Below are positions 1 to 11,539 of a stretch of DNA of 64,000 nucleotides, piece after piece. Under the pieces are notes generated by a model, which was given only the letters and a program-made list of their open reading frames with translations, had not been told where the DNA came from and ran no database searches. Position 1 is the stretch's first letter; the number at the start of each line of letters is the position of its first letter. Origin of the DNA: Excoecaria cochinchinensis (Eukaryota > Streptophyta > Magnoliopsida > Malpighiales > Euphorbiaceae); assembly GCA_947683425.1 (NCBI GenBank), contig CANTUQ010000112.1, positions 13,965,501 to 14,029,500 on the forward strand, in the 5' to 3' direction. The position numbers and the translations under genes were made by a program.

Positions 1-205
1 AAAATAGGTAAGAAATTTTTACATTTTTTTGAAAGTTAAAATAGATAATTAATTTACAGTGCATATATGACAAGTTTAGCTTACTTCAATCAGTTTAACA
101 TGCGTATTTATGCTTGCTTACATGCAATCCTGTTAGTTTTAGTGGTAAATTTTAGTCAATTATATAATAGTAATGATAATTTTGGCTCAAAAATATATTC
201 AAGTG
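1..205. other. AT-rich flank left of the CACTA element
   Basis: No gene or repeat structure is recognised. The last three bases (203-205, GTG) are the left copy of the CACTA target-site duplication. Confidence 0.6.
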
Positions 206-245
206 CACTACAAGAAAATAATAATTTTCCGATTGAAAATAAGTA

Positions 246-560
246 ATTTTCGTCGGGAAATGAATATGCCGACGAAAAATGATTCCGTCGGCATGATAGA
301 CGTAGGGAATTTTTTCTGACGAAAAAATTTCTGTCGGGGAATTTCCCGAAGGAAACGGGATTTTCGTCGGTAAATTTTCCGACGGAAAGGTTTTTCGTCG
401 CGGAATTTCCCGACAAAAAAGTGATTTCCGTCGGGGAATTTTCCGACGGAAAGGCTTCTCCGTTGGGAAATTCCAAACGGAAATCCCGTTTTCGTCGAGA
501 AATTCCCCGACGAAAAACCTCTCCGTCGGGAATTTCCCCGACGTAAATCACTTTTCCGTT
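246..560. repeat. CACTA subterminal repeat array, left end
   Basis: Short direct and inverted copies built around TCGGGAA, TTTCCCGACG and CCGACGGAAA recur throughout this stretch. They sit just inside the left terminus, so they are probable transposase-binding sites. Open frames crossing this block are by-products of the repetition. Confidence 0.85.
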
Positions 561-779
561 GGGATTTTGAAGAAAAATTAAAAATTAAATTTTTCATATT
601 TTTTTTTTCATGCAGATATAACCTGTAAAATTAATTGCAAAATAATGAAAAAATGAAGATAATATCTAAATTTTAATATCCAATAATAGTCGAATTTAAT
701 AATTGTGCTAATTATGAAGTTAGTAATTATTTAATAACATAATATCCATATGTCTAATACAGAATCATAACTAAGCTGA

Positions 780-1440
780 TGGCGGCAGCAGCTGAGAAGT
801 ATGATCAGACTGTTGTGATGATGAGACGACCATACCCTTCAAATTTGCCATCTCATTGAATAACTCAGATATGAAGTCGAGAGATTGTCGCCACCGAGCC
901 TATGAGTCTTACCACTGAGCCTCTGAGTCTTGCCACCGAGCTTCTGAGTATTGCCATTGAGCCTGTGACTGTTGCAATTCAGATCTCAGCTCAATTACAG
1001 TATTCCGAAATTCAAGTACTTCTCTGGATGCAGACCGTCTATTAGATGCGGCTGTACTTGAACTTGAGGAATGCGAGTAACAAGATTTGGCTAAAGAACC
1101 TAAGCTAAATACCCGTCCTCGCTGGTCTCTACCACCAGCCACTTCATAATAGATCTGATTCGCATCAACATTATCGGAAGTCTGTGAGCGTTGCTGAATG
1201 GCCTCTTGAACTTGTTCCTGTCATAGGACAAATATTTTACAATAAGTAACGATTAAAAATAACTAATATTTAAAATTTGTAAATTATAGTAATTTGGACA
1301 TACATGTAAAACCCTTGACCGAGAATTGACGAACGTTTGACCATCATGTTTTTTGGTGTGGGTGTGTAAAAATACCTCAACGTGGGTAGCCGGTCTACCC
1401 ATCGATGCTCCCTGCAAACATAAAAAGAATTAAAGGCGAA
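780..1440 (-). pseudogene. Transposase_24-like (En/Spm second gene, TNP1-type) remnant
   Basis: The minus strand encodes a stretch near 1400-1290 reading HVEVFLHTHTKKHDGQTFVN. This matches the conserved 'FLRTHTKKDGxFV' block of plant Transposase_24 proteins. Further downstream (1142-909) comes an open segment with VAGGRDQRGRVFSLGS, the usual GGxxxGRVxGLGS block, followed by a glutamine- and tryptophan-rich coiled-coil repeat (SEARWQDSEAQW). The open frame runs on beyond 909 toward the left end. The parts are separated by an intron-like gap near 1220-1300. The protein class is the CACTA accessory DNA-binding product; function is inferred from the family. It follows TNP2 on the same strand, the normal En/Spm gene order. 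No complete ORF remains. Confidence 0.7.
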
Positions 1441-1656
1441 CTATAATTTATTGAGTATTCATACAAGTTTTTACTAAAATTTCGGCAGAATTTTCCCTAT
1501 ATTTGGAACATACCTCCTGTATATAAAGACAGAAAAATACTCCAAAATTCGAGACTATGCTACCATCCAACATCCAACAACAATGCAAACTCCTCACACA
1601 AGTAACATTCTCATCCTCCTCATTGGTAATGGGATAAATTTTAGATATTCTAACTA

Positions 1657-3271
1657 TTAATTACAGTGGTAACAGTAATATTTTGTAATACTTACAAGTC
1701 TATCTGCATGTTCCCGATGGGACATCGATCCTCCAGTATGCAAGCATGAACTGAGTCCCTCAGGTCCTCCCCGTCTGTTACTAGAATTTTGCTCTGAAAT
1801 GGAAAGGGCTTCAGGCGGAAGGAATTTCCTGTGGTTGTCAAACCAAGAAGTTTTGCACCCATGTTGAAGATAAAACCCATCTGAATCATCGCCACAGTAA
1901 GGACATGCTAGTTTTCCAGTCATGCTCCAACCTGACAAACATAACATAGGCGGGGAAGTCACTGACCGTCCACATTAATGCCGCTTTCATCATGAAATTC
2001 TGTTTAAGTGATGCATCATATGTTTCAACACCGACATCCCAAAGCTTTTGCAACTCATAAATCAACGGCTGCAAATATACATCAATTCTGTGCTTCGGAT
2101 TTCTAGGTCCTGGAATAATAACTGTCAAGAACATATATGCCTCATTCATACACATCCATGGAGGCAAATTATAAGGAGTAATTATGATTGGACATGACGA
2201 ATATTGTTGACCTGATTGACCAAAAGGTTGAAATTCGTCAGTACTTAAACACAGCCGAACATTTCGAGATTCAACAGCAAAATCAGGATGGGTGTTATTG
2301 AAATGTTTTCATGCAACTGCATCTGATGGATGGCTCATTATTCCAGCTATACTTTCATGCTCATCATGCCATCTCATATGAGGTGTAGTAATTTCGGATG
2401 CATATAGTCTTTGAAGCCTGGGAGTCAATGGAAAAAAATACATACGTTTCTAAGGTACCAATTTCTGCTGATTACTGCCACTTTTAGATTTGTACCTAGG
2501 TTGACTACAAAATTTGCACTCTTGTAAATTGATGTCATCCCTCCAAAATAGCATACATCCCAACCGACAACAGTCAATTTTCTCAACAGGCAAACCTAAA
2601 CCACTGATCGGTTTCTTCACATTGTACAAATTATCAACTATTTTATGGTCAGGAGGCAATGATTCATTGTACCAAGCAAGAATTTCATCAAAACTTCGAT
2701 CCGAAATATGGCCTTTGGATTTTATATTCAATATCTGAGCTACAGAAGATAACTGAGTCATATTATTGTAGCCTGGCCATAACTCCTGATCTGCTGAATT
2801 TAGCAAATCGTAAAATTTTGTTGCATTTTCGTTGGGTTCTTCCAGCATTGGTGTACTTTCCCTAAAATCATGGCCAGCTGCATCGTAAACCATTTGAACA
2901 TATAGATTATCAGTCACCCCTACATCATCGGCTCCAAATTCCCCCCCTCTTTCAAATTCACCCTCAGTTGTCGACATGTTACCCACATTTCCCATCGAGG
3001 TACTGCAGATTGATGGTTCTCCGTGTCGTATCCACTCAAAATAATTTTGAACAAATCCCTTTCTTAACAGGTGAAAATACACTTCATCGACTGGAAGATA
3101 ACTAAGGTGTTGGCACTTTTTGCATGGACATCTTATTTTAGCTCCGTCCATATGTGCAGGTTGAGAACTGGCATATTCAATAAACGATTGAACCCCTTCC
3201 ACAAATTCAGGATTAATGTAACCATCCCTTATTTTTCGTTTATACATCCAAGATCTATCTACGTTACTCAT
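1657..3271 (-). pseudogene. TNP2-like CACTA transposase, N-terminal half, broken
   Basis: Translation from the ATG at 3271 begins MSNVDRSWMYKRK and continues through a Transpos_assoc domain with cysteine pattern CPCKKCQ, then the start of the Transposase_21 domain. Family hallmarks are visible in order: LPPDHK and CCRLGCMLFWRD, then PPWMCMNEAYMFLTVIIPGP, then IDVYLQPLIYELQKLW, then LSGWSMTGKLACPYC and FLPPEAL. Breaks: a stop at 2450-2452; a TGA at 2309-2311 where the family has Trp; and a frameshift near 1935-1950, between the FPAY and LSGWS blocks. About the last half of a normal TNP2 is absent, and the next coding homology belongs to the second CACTA gene. Known role of the family: transposase acting on CACTA termini. 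This copy cannot encode one. Confidence 0.9.
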
Positions 3272-3813
3272 AATTAATTCCAAAACTGATACATGAACAA
3301 GAAGACATCTCAATTAGAATTATAAAAATCTAATTCCCAAAAAAATAACTTAATATATTAGACAATAAAACTACTAATAACATGAAGAATACTATTAATA
3401 CATTTAATAACAACATTTAAATTAATAAACTCATAAAAAAGGAAATATATATATATATAAAATAAAAACAAAAAAAATATAAAATTTTCAAATAAAATGC
3501 TAATCTTATTATTTTATAATAATACTAACAACATTAAATTTGTCAGTTGATTAATTAACCATAACCCTACTAATACTAATAACACTAACAATCATCTATT
3601 TCAACAAATGTTTAACATTCCACATTAAAAACACTAATAATAATACATTACAAACAAATAACATTCATTGCATTATTTAACAATAATAAAATATTTAATT
3701 AACATAAATAATTTATATTAATTCTAACAACAATTAACACTAATTAAAAATTAAATTTTTCTTTAAACAATATTTAATACTTAATATTTAACAATGTCTA
3801 ACTAACATAAATA

Positions 3814-3845
<32 letters not shown>

Positions 3846-3893
3846 ACAAAATTTACTAATAATAATAATAATAACTTAATTTAAAAAAAAAAA

Positions 3894-4195
3894 AAGAGAG
3901 GGAGATCGGCATACCTGACGCCGGAGGAGAGGAGGAGGAGGACGAGGCGGAGGAGGCCGGAGCAGCGGCGGTCAATGCCGGCGGACAGGAGATGGCGCAC
4001 GGAGGGAGGGAAAGAAGAGGGAAGATCGGAGCGGGAAAAGAGGGAAGGGAGGGAAGAGAGGAGGAGAAGGGGAGGGGCGGACCGACAGCAGGGGGGCGAT
4101 GGTTGGCAGGGTGAGGGTAGGGGAGCAGAAATCGGAGGGCAGAGTGAGGGGAGAGGGAGGAGAGAGAGAGAGGATCGGGGGGGGGAGGCTGTTTT
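3894..4195. repeat. Purine-rich (GA/GGA) low-complexity tract upstream of TNP2
   Basis: A 300-bp tract of GAGG/GGAG repeats lies upstream of the TNP2 start on the minus strand, where it would be CT-rich promoter or leader DNA. The 76-codon plus-strand frame across it is compositional. Confidence 0.6.
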
Positions 4196-4213
4196 ACATT
4201 TTTAATTTACGTT

Positions 4214-4617
4214 TATGGCGACGGAAATATAATTCCGTCGGGAATTAGCGACGAAATAGTATTTTCATCGCTAAAAATATTTTAATTATTATAATTAATT
4301 TTATTTCCGGACGAAATTATATTTTCGTCGCTAAAATTAGCGACGATATGTTAAATCTATCGCTATTTTTAGCGACGAAAAAAAATTCTGTCGCTAAACT
4401 AAATTAATTTTTTTTTTATCGACGGAATAAATTTTTCGTCGCTAAAAATAGCAACGTATTTAACATACCGTCACTAATTTCTGTCGGCATTTCTGGAGGA
4501 AAATATTGGCACTATTTTTAGCGACGGAATTTATTTTTCGTCGCTATTTATCGACGGAATTCATTTTTCGTCGCTATTTAGCGACGGAGTTTATTTTCCG
4601 TCGCTAAATTCCCATCG
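4214..4617. repeat. CACTA subterminal repeat array, right end
   Basis: Many copies of GCGACGGAAT / TTTTCGTCGCTA and their inverses alternate about every 20-40 bp. They match in style, though not exactly in sequence, the array at the opposite end. They are probable binding sites for the element's own proteins. Confidence 0.85.
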
Positions 4618-4644
4618 CTAATTATTCATTTTCTTGTAGTGGTG

Positions 4645-5083
4645 GTAAATATATACCATTTTTAATATTTTAAGAATAAATTTAGTTCAGAACATATTTA
4701 AAAAATAAATATGCATAATTTACAACATTTTAAGGGTAAATTTGATTATTATTCCTTTTAAAAATAAACATTCACTTTCTTATACTACAACTAAATTGCC
4801 TTATTTCATCACGTCTACACGTTGGGTGTCAATATATATAGAACTCAACCAGAAATTTAAAATAAAATTGTGATAAAAATAAAATATTGATTTATAATTT
4901 TATAGTAAGGATTCGAGAGGAAAAAAAACAAGAAAAAGTCTAAAATATTATTTCGACAAATTGATAAGAGTAGAGGTGGCAAAATGGGCGGTTTTGGACG
5001 GATTGTTGGATTTGAGTTAATTTTGACAGGTCTAAATAAGAGTGAAAGAAAAATAATTCTATTTTGAATAATTTTTTATATAT
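4645..5083. other. AT-rich spacer between CACTA and copia elements
   Basis: No coding or repeat structure is recognised. Bases 5079-5083 (TATAT) form the left target duplication of the copia element. Confidence 0.6.
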
Positions 5084-5627
5084 TGATGGAGTCTACATAC
5101 ACCCATGACTCCCGATATGGACCCGAATCTATATTAATATGAGAACTACATAGGTATGAAAAAGGTTTCATATTAGAACCTTTAATTAAGGGTTTTTCCC
5201 TTAATTAAATGGATTAAATAAGGGAAATTACATATTAATTTCTTAATTAAAGTTGTAACTGCCCATTTAATTCCCATTAATTTTGTAACTTCTATTTCTT
5301 ATTAATTACCTTAATTAATAAGCTCTCCTAATTAAGAGTATAAGGCTCTCTATATATAGGGTTAAGGTAAAGATAAGAATAGAGAAGCAAAAGTTCTTAT
5401 ACCGAAACTCTGTCAGTTTTTTTCTCTCGCTTGTTTTTCACTTTAAGGGGCTTTTAGACTATGGTTTAGTTGCCGTTATTCCGTTCGTGGATATGAGCCA
5501 GACCAGTGACGCTAGAAATGATCCTTGTAAACGCTTCCGCCAAAATATCTGCGCTACAAGAAGTAGGTAGAGTATAACCCGATTGTGTTACCTCCATATA
5601 TGCATATGGCATGTTATTTTCCCATCA
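5084..5627 (+). repeat. Copia 5' LTR
   Basis: Starts TG, ends CA. It contains a TATA-like CTCTATATATAGGG segment near 5350 and matches the LTR at 12653 along its whole length, with scattered substitutions and small indels. Confidence 0.95.
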
Positions 5628-5628
5628 T

Positions 5629-5640
5629 TGGTATCAGAGC
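5629..5640 (+). promoter_or_regulatory. Primer-binding site, initiator tRNA-Met type
   Basis: TGGTATCAGAGC lies two bases after the 5' LTR. It is complementary to the 3' end of plant initiator tRNA-Met, the usual copia primer. Confidence 0.93.
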
Positions 5641-6040
5641 CTACATTTTTGGCATCTTGGCATGTGGCTAAAATTGGATCTAAAATTTTATATGTAAAAT
5701 TGATAGATTTAGGATGCATAAACATAATATATTTATTTTTGTGTTAAAATATATATTTGTATATATTTTTTTTGGGTTTAAATCGTGTATGTGTACACCG
5801 TAATTCGAGGGGATGAACATGGGTGCTTAAAACGCTATACTAGAAATTGAGATTTGTAATATTTAACCATACTATTGAAATCATAGGCCCCGAAAACCCC
5901 CCACCGGCAGAAATTCGGAGCTCTGAATCCGTTGGGAAAGTGGTGCATAGCATGCACGCACCGCCACACATTGGGCATGTGCGCGTGAACGGTGGCCCAC
6001 ACGCGAGCAAACATAGGTCCACAATGATGCGTCATTGTGG

Positions 6041-6260
6041 ACACGTGGCCCATTTGAATTTCGCCACGTTAACCCAGATCAAGCCACGTGGCAGTGATAT
6101 GTCCACAAGGTGCCACGTGGACCAGTCAGGGGGTGACATGTGGATTAACATGTGTCGGGCCATGTCAGCATTTGTGACGTGTCACTTCTGACACGTGGCC
6201 CAATAGCATGTTGCCATGTGTACGACAGATGGCCTAACCATATTCTGGCACGTGTAACAT
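6041..6260. repeat. G-box (CACGTG) and CCAAT-like cluster in the copia leader
   Basis: Five CACGTG cores were counted by eye in about 220 bp, several as GCCACGTGG or GACACGTGGCCCAAT. The cluster sits downstream of the primer site, within the transcribed leader. CACGTG is the core bound by plant bZIP and bHLH factors; whether these are bound is unknown. The second copia element has a denser version (58487-58810). Confidence 0.7.
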
Positions 6261-6663
6261 TGTGGTTGTGACATGTGGCAGGATAAGTGGGAGGTGCGCA
6301 TGGTGCGCGTGATGGCGCGTGGGCGTGTCAGTTCTCCCTCCGGCTGCGTGTGTGGGCGCTTGCAGCCTGATCCGACCACTGAATCAGCTCTGATTTGTTC
6401 CAAATCAATTTTTTAAAATATTTCTGATCTTTTGGTTATTTTTCCAAAATTTTTTGATGACAAAAAAATAAATTCTTATTTTTAAATTATTAAAAATATT
6501 ATAAAATTGTGAAAAATGTGTTTTCTGCCTTTAAATAATTTTGAAAAATATTTTTTAAAAATTTTACGGATCTTTCCTTATTGTTGATTGAAATGTGTTT
6601 CAATTATATGAGTTTATACATGAGTGTATTAACTGCATTTTGTTTCTGTGATGTGTTACAGAA

Positions 6664-7182
6664 ATGGTAATGATAAGGACTCCTATGATTCCTCGTACTC
6701 CTCATGGTATTGCTCGGATGAATGCAAAGGTACATGAAGTCAAAAATCTGAGGATGCGCAAGGATTTGCGAGCTGATGACCTTGATGCAATAGTGCATCA
6801 CATAATGTTTATGCAAGAAGAAATGCAGGAGTGCATTTGGTTCAGTGGTTTAAGCATGGGAAAGGATAATAGAGTCATGTTCAAAGCGTTGACTGACTCC
6901 TTTTTATATCATCCAGAACTCAGAGAGTTATTAGTAACTACCTGGTACATTGAAGATAGAATTTATAGAAAATCTATCATCCACTTTTTGGCTAGAGTTG
7001 CCAAAAGAGGAGTGTTGAGGAATATCACTATATCTGTGATGAAATTGAGAAATGGACGTAGTGTGTATCGTCTATGGCTTCATCAACAAACTTATGAGTT
7101 ACCTGATGAATTGATGAAGATAGTCAAAGAATCAGTTCCAGTGCCAAGAAAGATTTTGCGAAAATCTAGACTTCTAGATTAG
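6664..7182 (+). CDS. Unrecognised 172-codon ORF between copia leader and gag
   Basis: An uninterrupted frame from ATG 6664 to TAG 7182 lies inside the copia element, upstream of gag. The product is basic and charged, with no evident membrane segment or signal peptide. It starts MVMIRTPMIPRTPHG and includes LRADDLDAIVHHIMFMQEEM and a basic C-terminus (PRKILRKSRLLD). I recognise no family. The ATG follows a 3' splice-site-like run (TGTGTTACAG, ending 6661), so it could be reached by a spliced transcript. It is intact while the gag-pol frames around it carry many stops. Options are an accessory retroelement gene, a captured host fragment, or a chance frame. Standard copia elements have no gene at this place. 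Confidence 0.5.
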   Translation: MVMIRTPMIPRTPHGIARMNAKVHEVKNLRMRKDLRADDLDAIVHHIMFMQEEMQECIWFSGLSMGKDNRVMFKALTDSFLYHPELRELLVTTWYIEDRIYRKSIIHFLARVAKRGVLRNITISVMKLRNGRSVYRLWLHQQTYELPDELMKIVKESVPVPRKILRKSRLLD

Positions 7183-7674
7183 TTGACATGAGTGTCAATT
7201 TTAGTTAGCATTTGTATTTTATTTAATAAGACTTATGTTTCTTATTACTATTTGACATGAGTGTCATATTTTGGATTATTGGATTTTATTTATTGGTTAA
7301 ATAAATACGTTTATTTATTATTCTTGGCATTTAACTTTATAATAAATATATTTATTTTAATTGTTAATTATCTTGCAATATTTTTTGAGTAAAATAATTA
7401 CATGTTTATTAAGTAGAGACTTAATAAAAATTCCCTCATACGTTTGAGAACTTAATAATCCAATAATTCAGATTTACTATGCATGAAATTTTAACTTGTA
7501 AGGATGGACATTCGGACTTAGAGGGTAATTGGATACTATTAGTAGCCTTTTCGAATTAAAGCCTAATAGAAAACTTTACTAGGTTATTATTTCAGATGTG
7601 TAGTAAATAGCATGTATTGCCTTATCTCCTTCAATATTATGCAACAATGTTTCATTTGAGATCAGAGGATCCTA

Positions 7675-8498
7675 ATGGATATTGCTTCCAAGTCAATTGT
7701 TGTCAAACTTAATAAAGATATTAAGATGAATGGTGACAATTGTGAAATCTGGAGTATGAGAATCTAGTATGTGCTTGAAGAGCAAGAGGCTCTTGAACCC
7801 TTAAGTTTGGTTATGGCTGAACTTGAGAATGGAACTACATCCCAGTATAGGCAAGACCGAGATGCCTATGTGGCATGGAAAAAGAAGATTTCCACTGTTC
7901 GTATCATCTTGCTAAAAGTAATTGATGATGATATCATTAAGCAGTTCAACAAGTATCAAAATGCAACGGATCCGTAGGTCACTTTGTGGGAGAATTTAAG
8001 AGGTATGTCTCTGACTAAGCTCCGATCATTAGTGATCAAATTTGATACTAATCAGAAAAGTATGATCATTCGATGCGAAATCATCTATGAGAGATAAAAA
8101 TGATAAGTGAGCTTAATGAGGTTGGTCGTAAGTTGACTGACGAGCAGTAGGTCCAAGTTGTTATCCGTTCCTTACTTAAGAGTTAGCAGCATGTGAGATG
8201 CAACTAACTCATATGGACAAGCATTAAGACATTTAAGGATGTCGCTTGTCATTTGGAGCTTAAAGAGGATTAACTAACAGCGATTAAGGTCAATATCGAA
8301 GTGCATATGGCACAGTCCCATTATGATAGAATGAGTTCTAATTAGAACAATGAACAAACCTTAGTAGGATAAGGAAAAGGCTCTAAAGCCCAAAAAGCAA
8401 AAAGTAAAATAGAATCACGAAAGGTCCAAAGGCAAATAGAAGGGAAATATTTCAAATGTTTCAATTGCCCACAGAAAGGACATTATGCAAGAGGCTAC
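7675..8498 (+). pseudogene. Copia gag remnant with zinc knuckle
   Basis: The frame from ATG 7675 (MDIASKSIVVKLNKD...MNGDNCEIWSMRI) matches the start of copia Gag, followed by YVLEEQEALEPL. A stop interrupts at about 7768 and another at 7975; further stops and shifts follow. A CCHC knuckle at 8457-8498 reads CFNCPQKGHYARGY, with the last cysteine replaced by tyrosine, so the zinc site is incomplete. Gag normally forms the particle that packages the retrotransposon RNA. It cannot be translated whole here. Confidence 0.88.
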
Positions 8499-8573
8499 AT
8501 TGTGACCAAACAGATACACTATTTCGACTTAAGAGTGAGTGAAATATGTGTATCCAATTCTGAATTTCATCCT

Positions 8574-11535
8574 TTGTGGGTGATAGATTCAGGACCAATA
8601 GACCATGTAATAAGGGATCGAGATACCTTTGTTAAGAGTTTTGTTTCTGTTCTTGCTTTATTGAAATTTATTTTTAATTTATATTTTGAGAATAACAGTA
8701 TATGCTTATACTTAAATGAAGATTATTATGGTTCTTGTTAAGTGCTGAATGATTTTATTGTTATTGATGTGCACTATGACTATTTAAAAAAAAAACTAGT
8801 TTTCTTCTTTAATTCCTTCCTCTTCACATAGTTATGAGAACAATGTGAAAATATGGCATGCTAGAATTAAACCAAATCAGATTAGACTGAAGGAGTCGGT
8901 TAGCCAATGTAGGTTTAATAGGTAATTCATAAAAGGTCAAATTGCTTACATGCAAGCATAGCCTGAAAAGGAAAAATAGTTAGAAAATCATTCGATAAAG
9001 GGACTAGAGCCACATTCTGACATATGTGGTCTGATGAATGTGAGGGCAAGGCATGAGGCCTACGATGACTATACTAGGTATGGTCATGTGTATTTGATTT
9101 CTCATAAGTCAGAAGCATTGTGTTACTTCAACACTTTTATGAACTTAGTTGAGAATCAATTAGACATAAGGTTTAAAGCTTTAAGAACTGACAGAGGTTA
9201 AGAATATCTTTCAAATATATTTAAAGCTTTATATGATGAAAAAGGGATTGAGTATCAGTTGTCCATTCCCAGAACTCCACAACAAAATGGTGTTGCGGAA
9301 AGGAGAAATAAAACTCTCCTTGATATGGTTAAATCTATGATGGCGGAGGCAAATTTGCCAATCTCCTATTGGGGAGATGCTCCATTAACTGCTATATATG
9401 TTATAAACCACGTGCCCTCCAAATCTGTCACATTCACACCTTATGAGATGTGGACTGGTCGACAGCCTGACCTAAGCCATTTACGACCTTAGGATTGTGC
9501 TGCTTACATCCATGATACCTCAAGTAAATTTGGTAAATTGAAACCAAAAGATAAAAAGAGTATCTATGTGAGATATTCTGAAGTATCAAAAGGATATATT
9601 TTTATGGGTGAGTAAGAAAATGGCAGTATGACAAAATTTAGATTACGAGATGTCATATTCTTAGAGAATGAATTTTCAAATTTGGGCAAAGTGAATCAAA
9701 TTTTCACTTTATATGAAACTCAAAAAAAAGGAACTATTAGGATCACTCCATCCGAATAGGAGAGAGTTAGAGTAAGAAGGTTAAGACCCTCATTCTCCAA
9801 ACGATCCGGATGTTCAAAATCCTGATTTAAATGGGAGTATTCTTGACTCCAGTGGGAGTAAAGAACATGGTATTCCTAACTCCAGTGGGAGTAAGAAACA
9901 TGGTCCTAGTGATAGTATTCTGAATTATAATGAATATATGAGACACATTTATCGAGATTTAAAACTACGAAATCTAAAAGGATAAATGTTTCATGCCGAT
10001 AATTTTAGATCGAAGGCTCAAACGAAGCCCTTTTGGTTACCCTAAAAATGAGAAAAAGCCTAAAAATTTTTAAGAGGCTCTTTCATGCCCATCTAAGGAA
10101 AATGGATTAAAGCAATGGAAGAAAAAAAGGCATTAATGAGATCAAACCAAGTTTGGGAACTAATTGATCTATCAAAAGGACACAAACTAATTGGGAATAA
10201 ATGTATTCTCAAAGTAAAGTGATAAGCTGAAAGAAGTAACAAAAGATACAAGCCTCGGCTAGTTGCTAAGGGGTTCATACAATAGGAAGATATTGAATAT
10301 GAGGAGTCTTTCTCACCTATTATAAGATTTACGTTCATAAGGTTAATTCTGGCCATAGTGACAAGTTTAGACCTAGAGCCACATCAAATGGATGTAAAGA
10401 CTGCTTTTCTCAATAGAGAAATATATGAAGAAATCTACATGGATCAGCCTACAGGTTCATTGTAAAAGGCAGCGAACATAAGGTTTGCAGATTAAAGAGA
10501 TCAATCTATGGCCTCAAGCAGTCTTCAAGACAATGGTATTTCAGATTTCATGAAACAATCATGTCGAATGGGTTCAACATGATTGATCAAGACCATTGTG
10601 TTTATAATAATAGCTCTAAAAGCAATTTTGTTATTTTAACATTGTATGTAGATGGCATACTCATAGCTGAAAATGATAAAAGGTACGTAAATATAATCAA
10701 ATATTGATTATTGTCCAACTTTGGGATAAAGGACATGGGTCAAGCATATTACTTTCTTGAAGTTAAGATTTCAAGAGATCATTCGAGAAGGTTGTTGTTC
10801 TTTTCTTGAGAGAAATATATCAACAAAGTTATTGAATGATTTAATATGCAAAACTGCAAGTCCATTGATACCTCTATTGTTAAGAATCAGTTTCTCAGTA
10901 AAGAGATGTGTCCTAAGATGCCAAAGGAGATAGAACGTATGAAGAACGTTCTATAAGCCAGTGTCATGGGTAGTCTCATGTATGATATATTGTGTACAAG
11001 ACCTGATATATGTTATGTTGTGGGCATGGTAAGTAGATATCAATTTGGCGAAGCACATTGGAAAGCAGTTAAGAGGATACTTAGATACCTCAAAGGTACA
11101 ACAAATTATTCTTTATGTTATCAAGGCAAGGATCTGCAATTGAGAGAATACAGAGATGTTGATTGGGCAGGAGATATGGATGAGAGGAAATCCACTTTAG
11201 GTTTTTTATTCTTTCTTGGCAAGAGTGCCATCTCATATGAGTAACAAGAAGTAAACCTGTGTAGCTCTATCAATAATGGAAGCTAAATTTGTCGCTTCCT
11301 CAGCTGCAGTATAAGAAACAGTTTGGCTAAAGTGGTTTATGAACCTTTTAAGAGTAACTACCTCAGAGAAATCAATGACAGTCAATAGTGACAGCCAAGC
11401 TTATAGTAGAGTTAAAGATATCGACATTAAGTATCAGTACATGAAAGATATAGTTGTACGAGGAGAAGTGAACTTACAGTACGTTTCTACGCATGCAGAT
11501 CCATTGAGTAAACCTGTAATGAGAGATGTGTTTTG
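8574..11535 (+). pseudogene. Copia pol remnant: protease, integrase, reverse transcriptase, RNase H
   Basis: Blocks appear in copia order. Protease: LWVIDSGPIDHV from 8574, with the DSG motif intact but the following alanine changed. Integrase: about 9000-9490, including the block at 9259 (RTPQQNGVAERRNKTLLDM) with a stop after RTDRG. Reverse transcriptase: about 10100-10700, with LVAKGFIQ, ESFSPI, MDVKTAFLN and LYVDGILIA. RNase H: about 10966-11535, with TRPDICYVVGMVSRYQ, ILRYLKGT, DVDWAGD and STHADPLSKPV. The catalytic YVDD is YVDG (second Asp changed, codon 10654-10656). Numerous stops and frameshifts remain, so it is inactive. Confidence 0.93.
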
Positions 11536-11539
11536 AAAA

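Larger units (their letters stand above)
206..4641 (-). mobile_element. CACTA (En/Spm) DNA transposon, complete ends, decayed and internally deleted
   Basis: The element begins with CACTACAAGAAAA (206-218) and ends with the exact inverted copy TTTTCTTGTAGTG (4629-4641), the canonical CACTA terminus. It is flanked by the 3-bp duplication GTG (203-205 and 4642-4644), as expected for this superfamily. Coding remnants are all on the minus strand: a TNP2-like transposase N-terminal half, then a Transposase_24-like domain. Subterminal blocks at both ends carry many short direct and inverted motifs with a CGACGGAAA core, the kind of sites bound by TNP1/TNPA-type proteins. At 4.4 kb it is much shorter than typical autonomous elements, and the TNP2 C-terminal half is missing, so it is a non-autonomous derivative. 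The perfect termini suggest it could still have been moved in trans. Confidence 0.95.

Noticed and set aside
156..597. Two overlapping 129-131-codon minus-strand frames
   Set aside because: They run through the CACTA subterminal repeats; the protein sequence is a translation of CGACGGAAA-type motifs in different phases.
3975..4205. 76-codon Arg/Gly/Glu-rich frame
   Set aside because: Produced by a purine-rich low-complexity tract.
5629..5640. Possible tRNA gene because of match to tRNA-Met
   Set aside because: Only the 12-base 3' complement is present; it is a retrotransposon primer site.
5835..6403. Several short frames in the copia leader
   Set aside because: They overlap on both strands over the CACGTG repeats and have no family resemblance.
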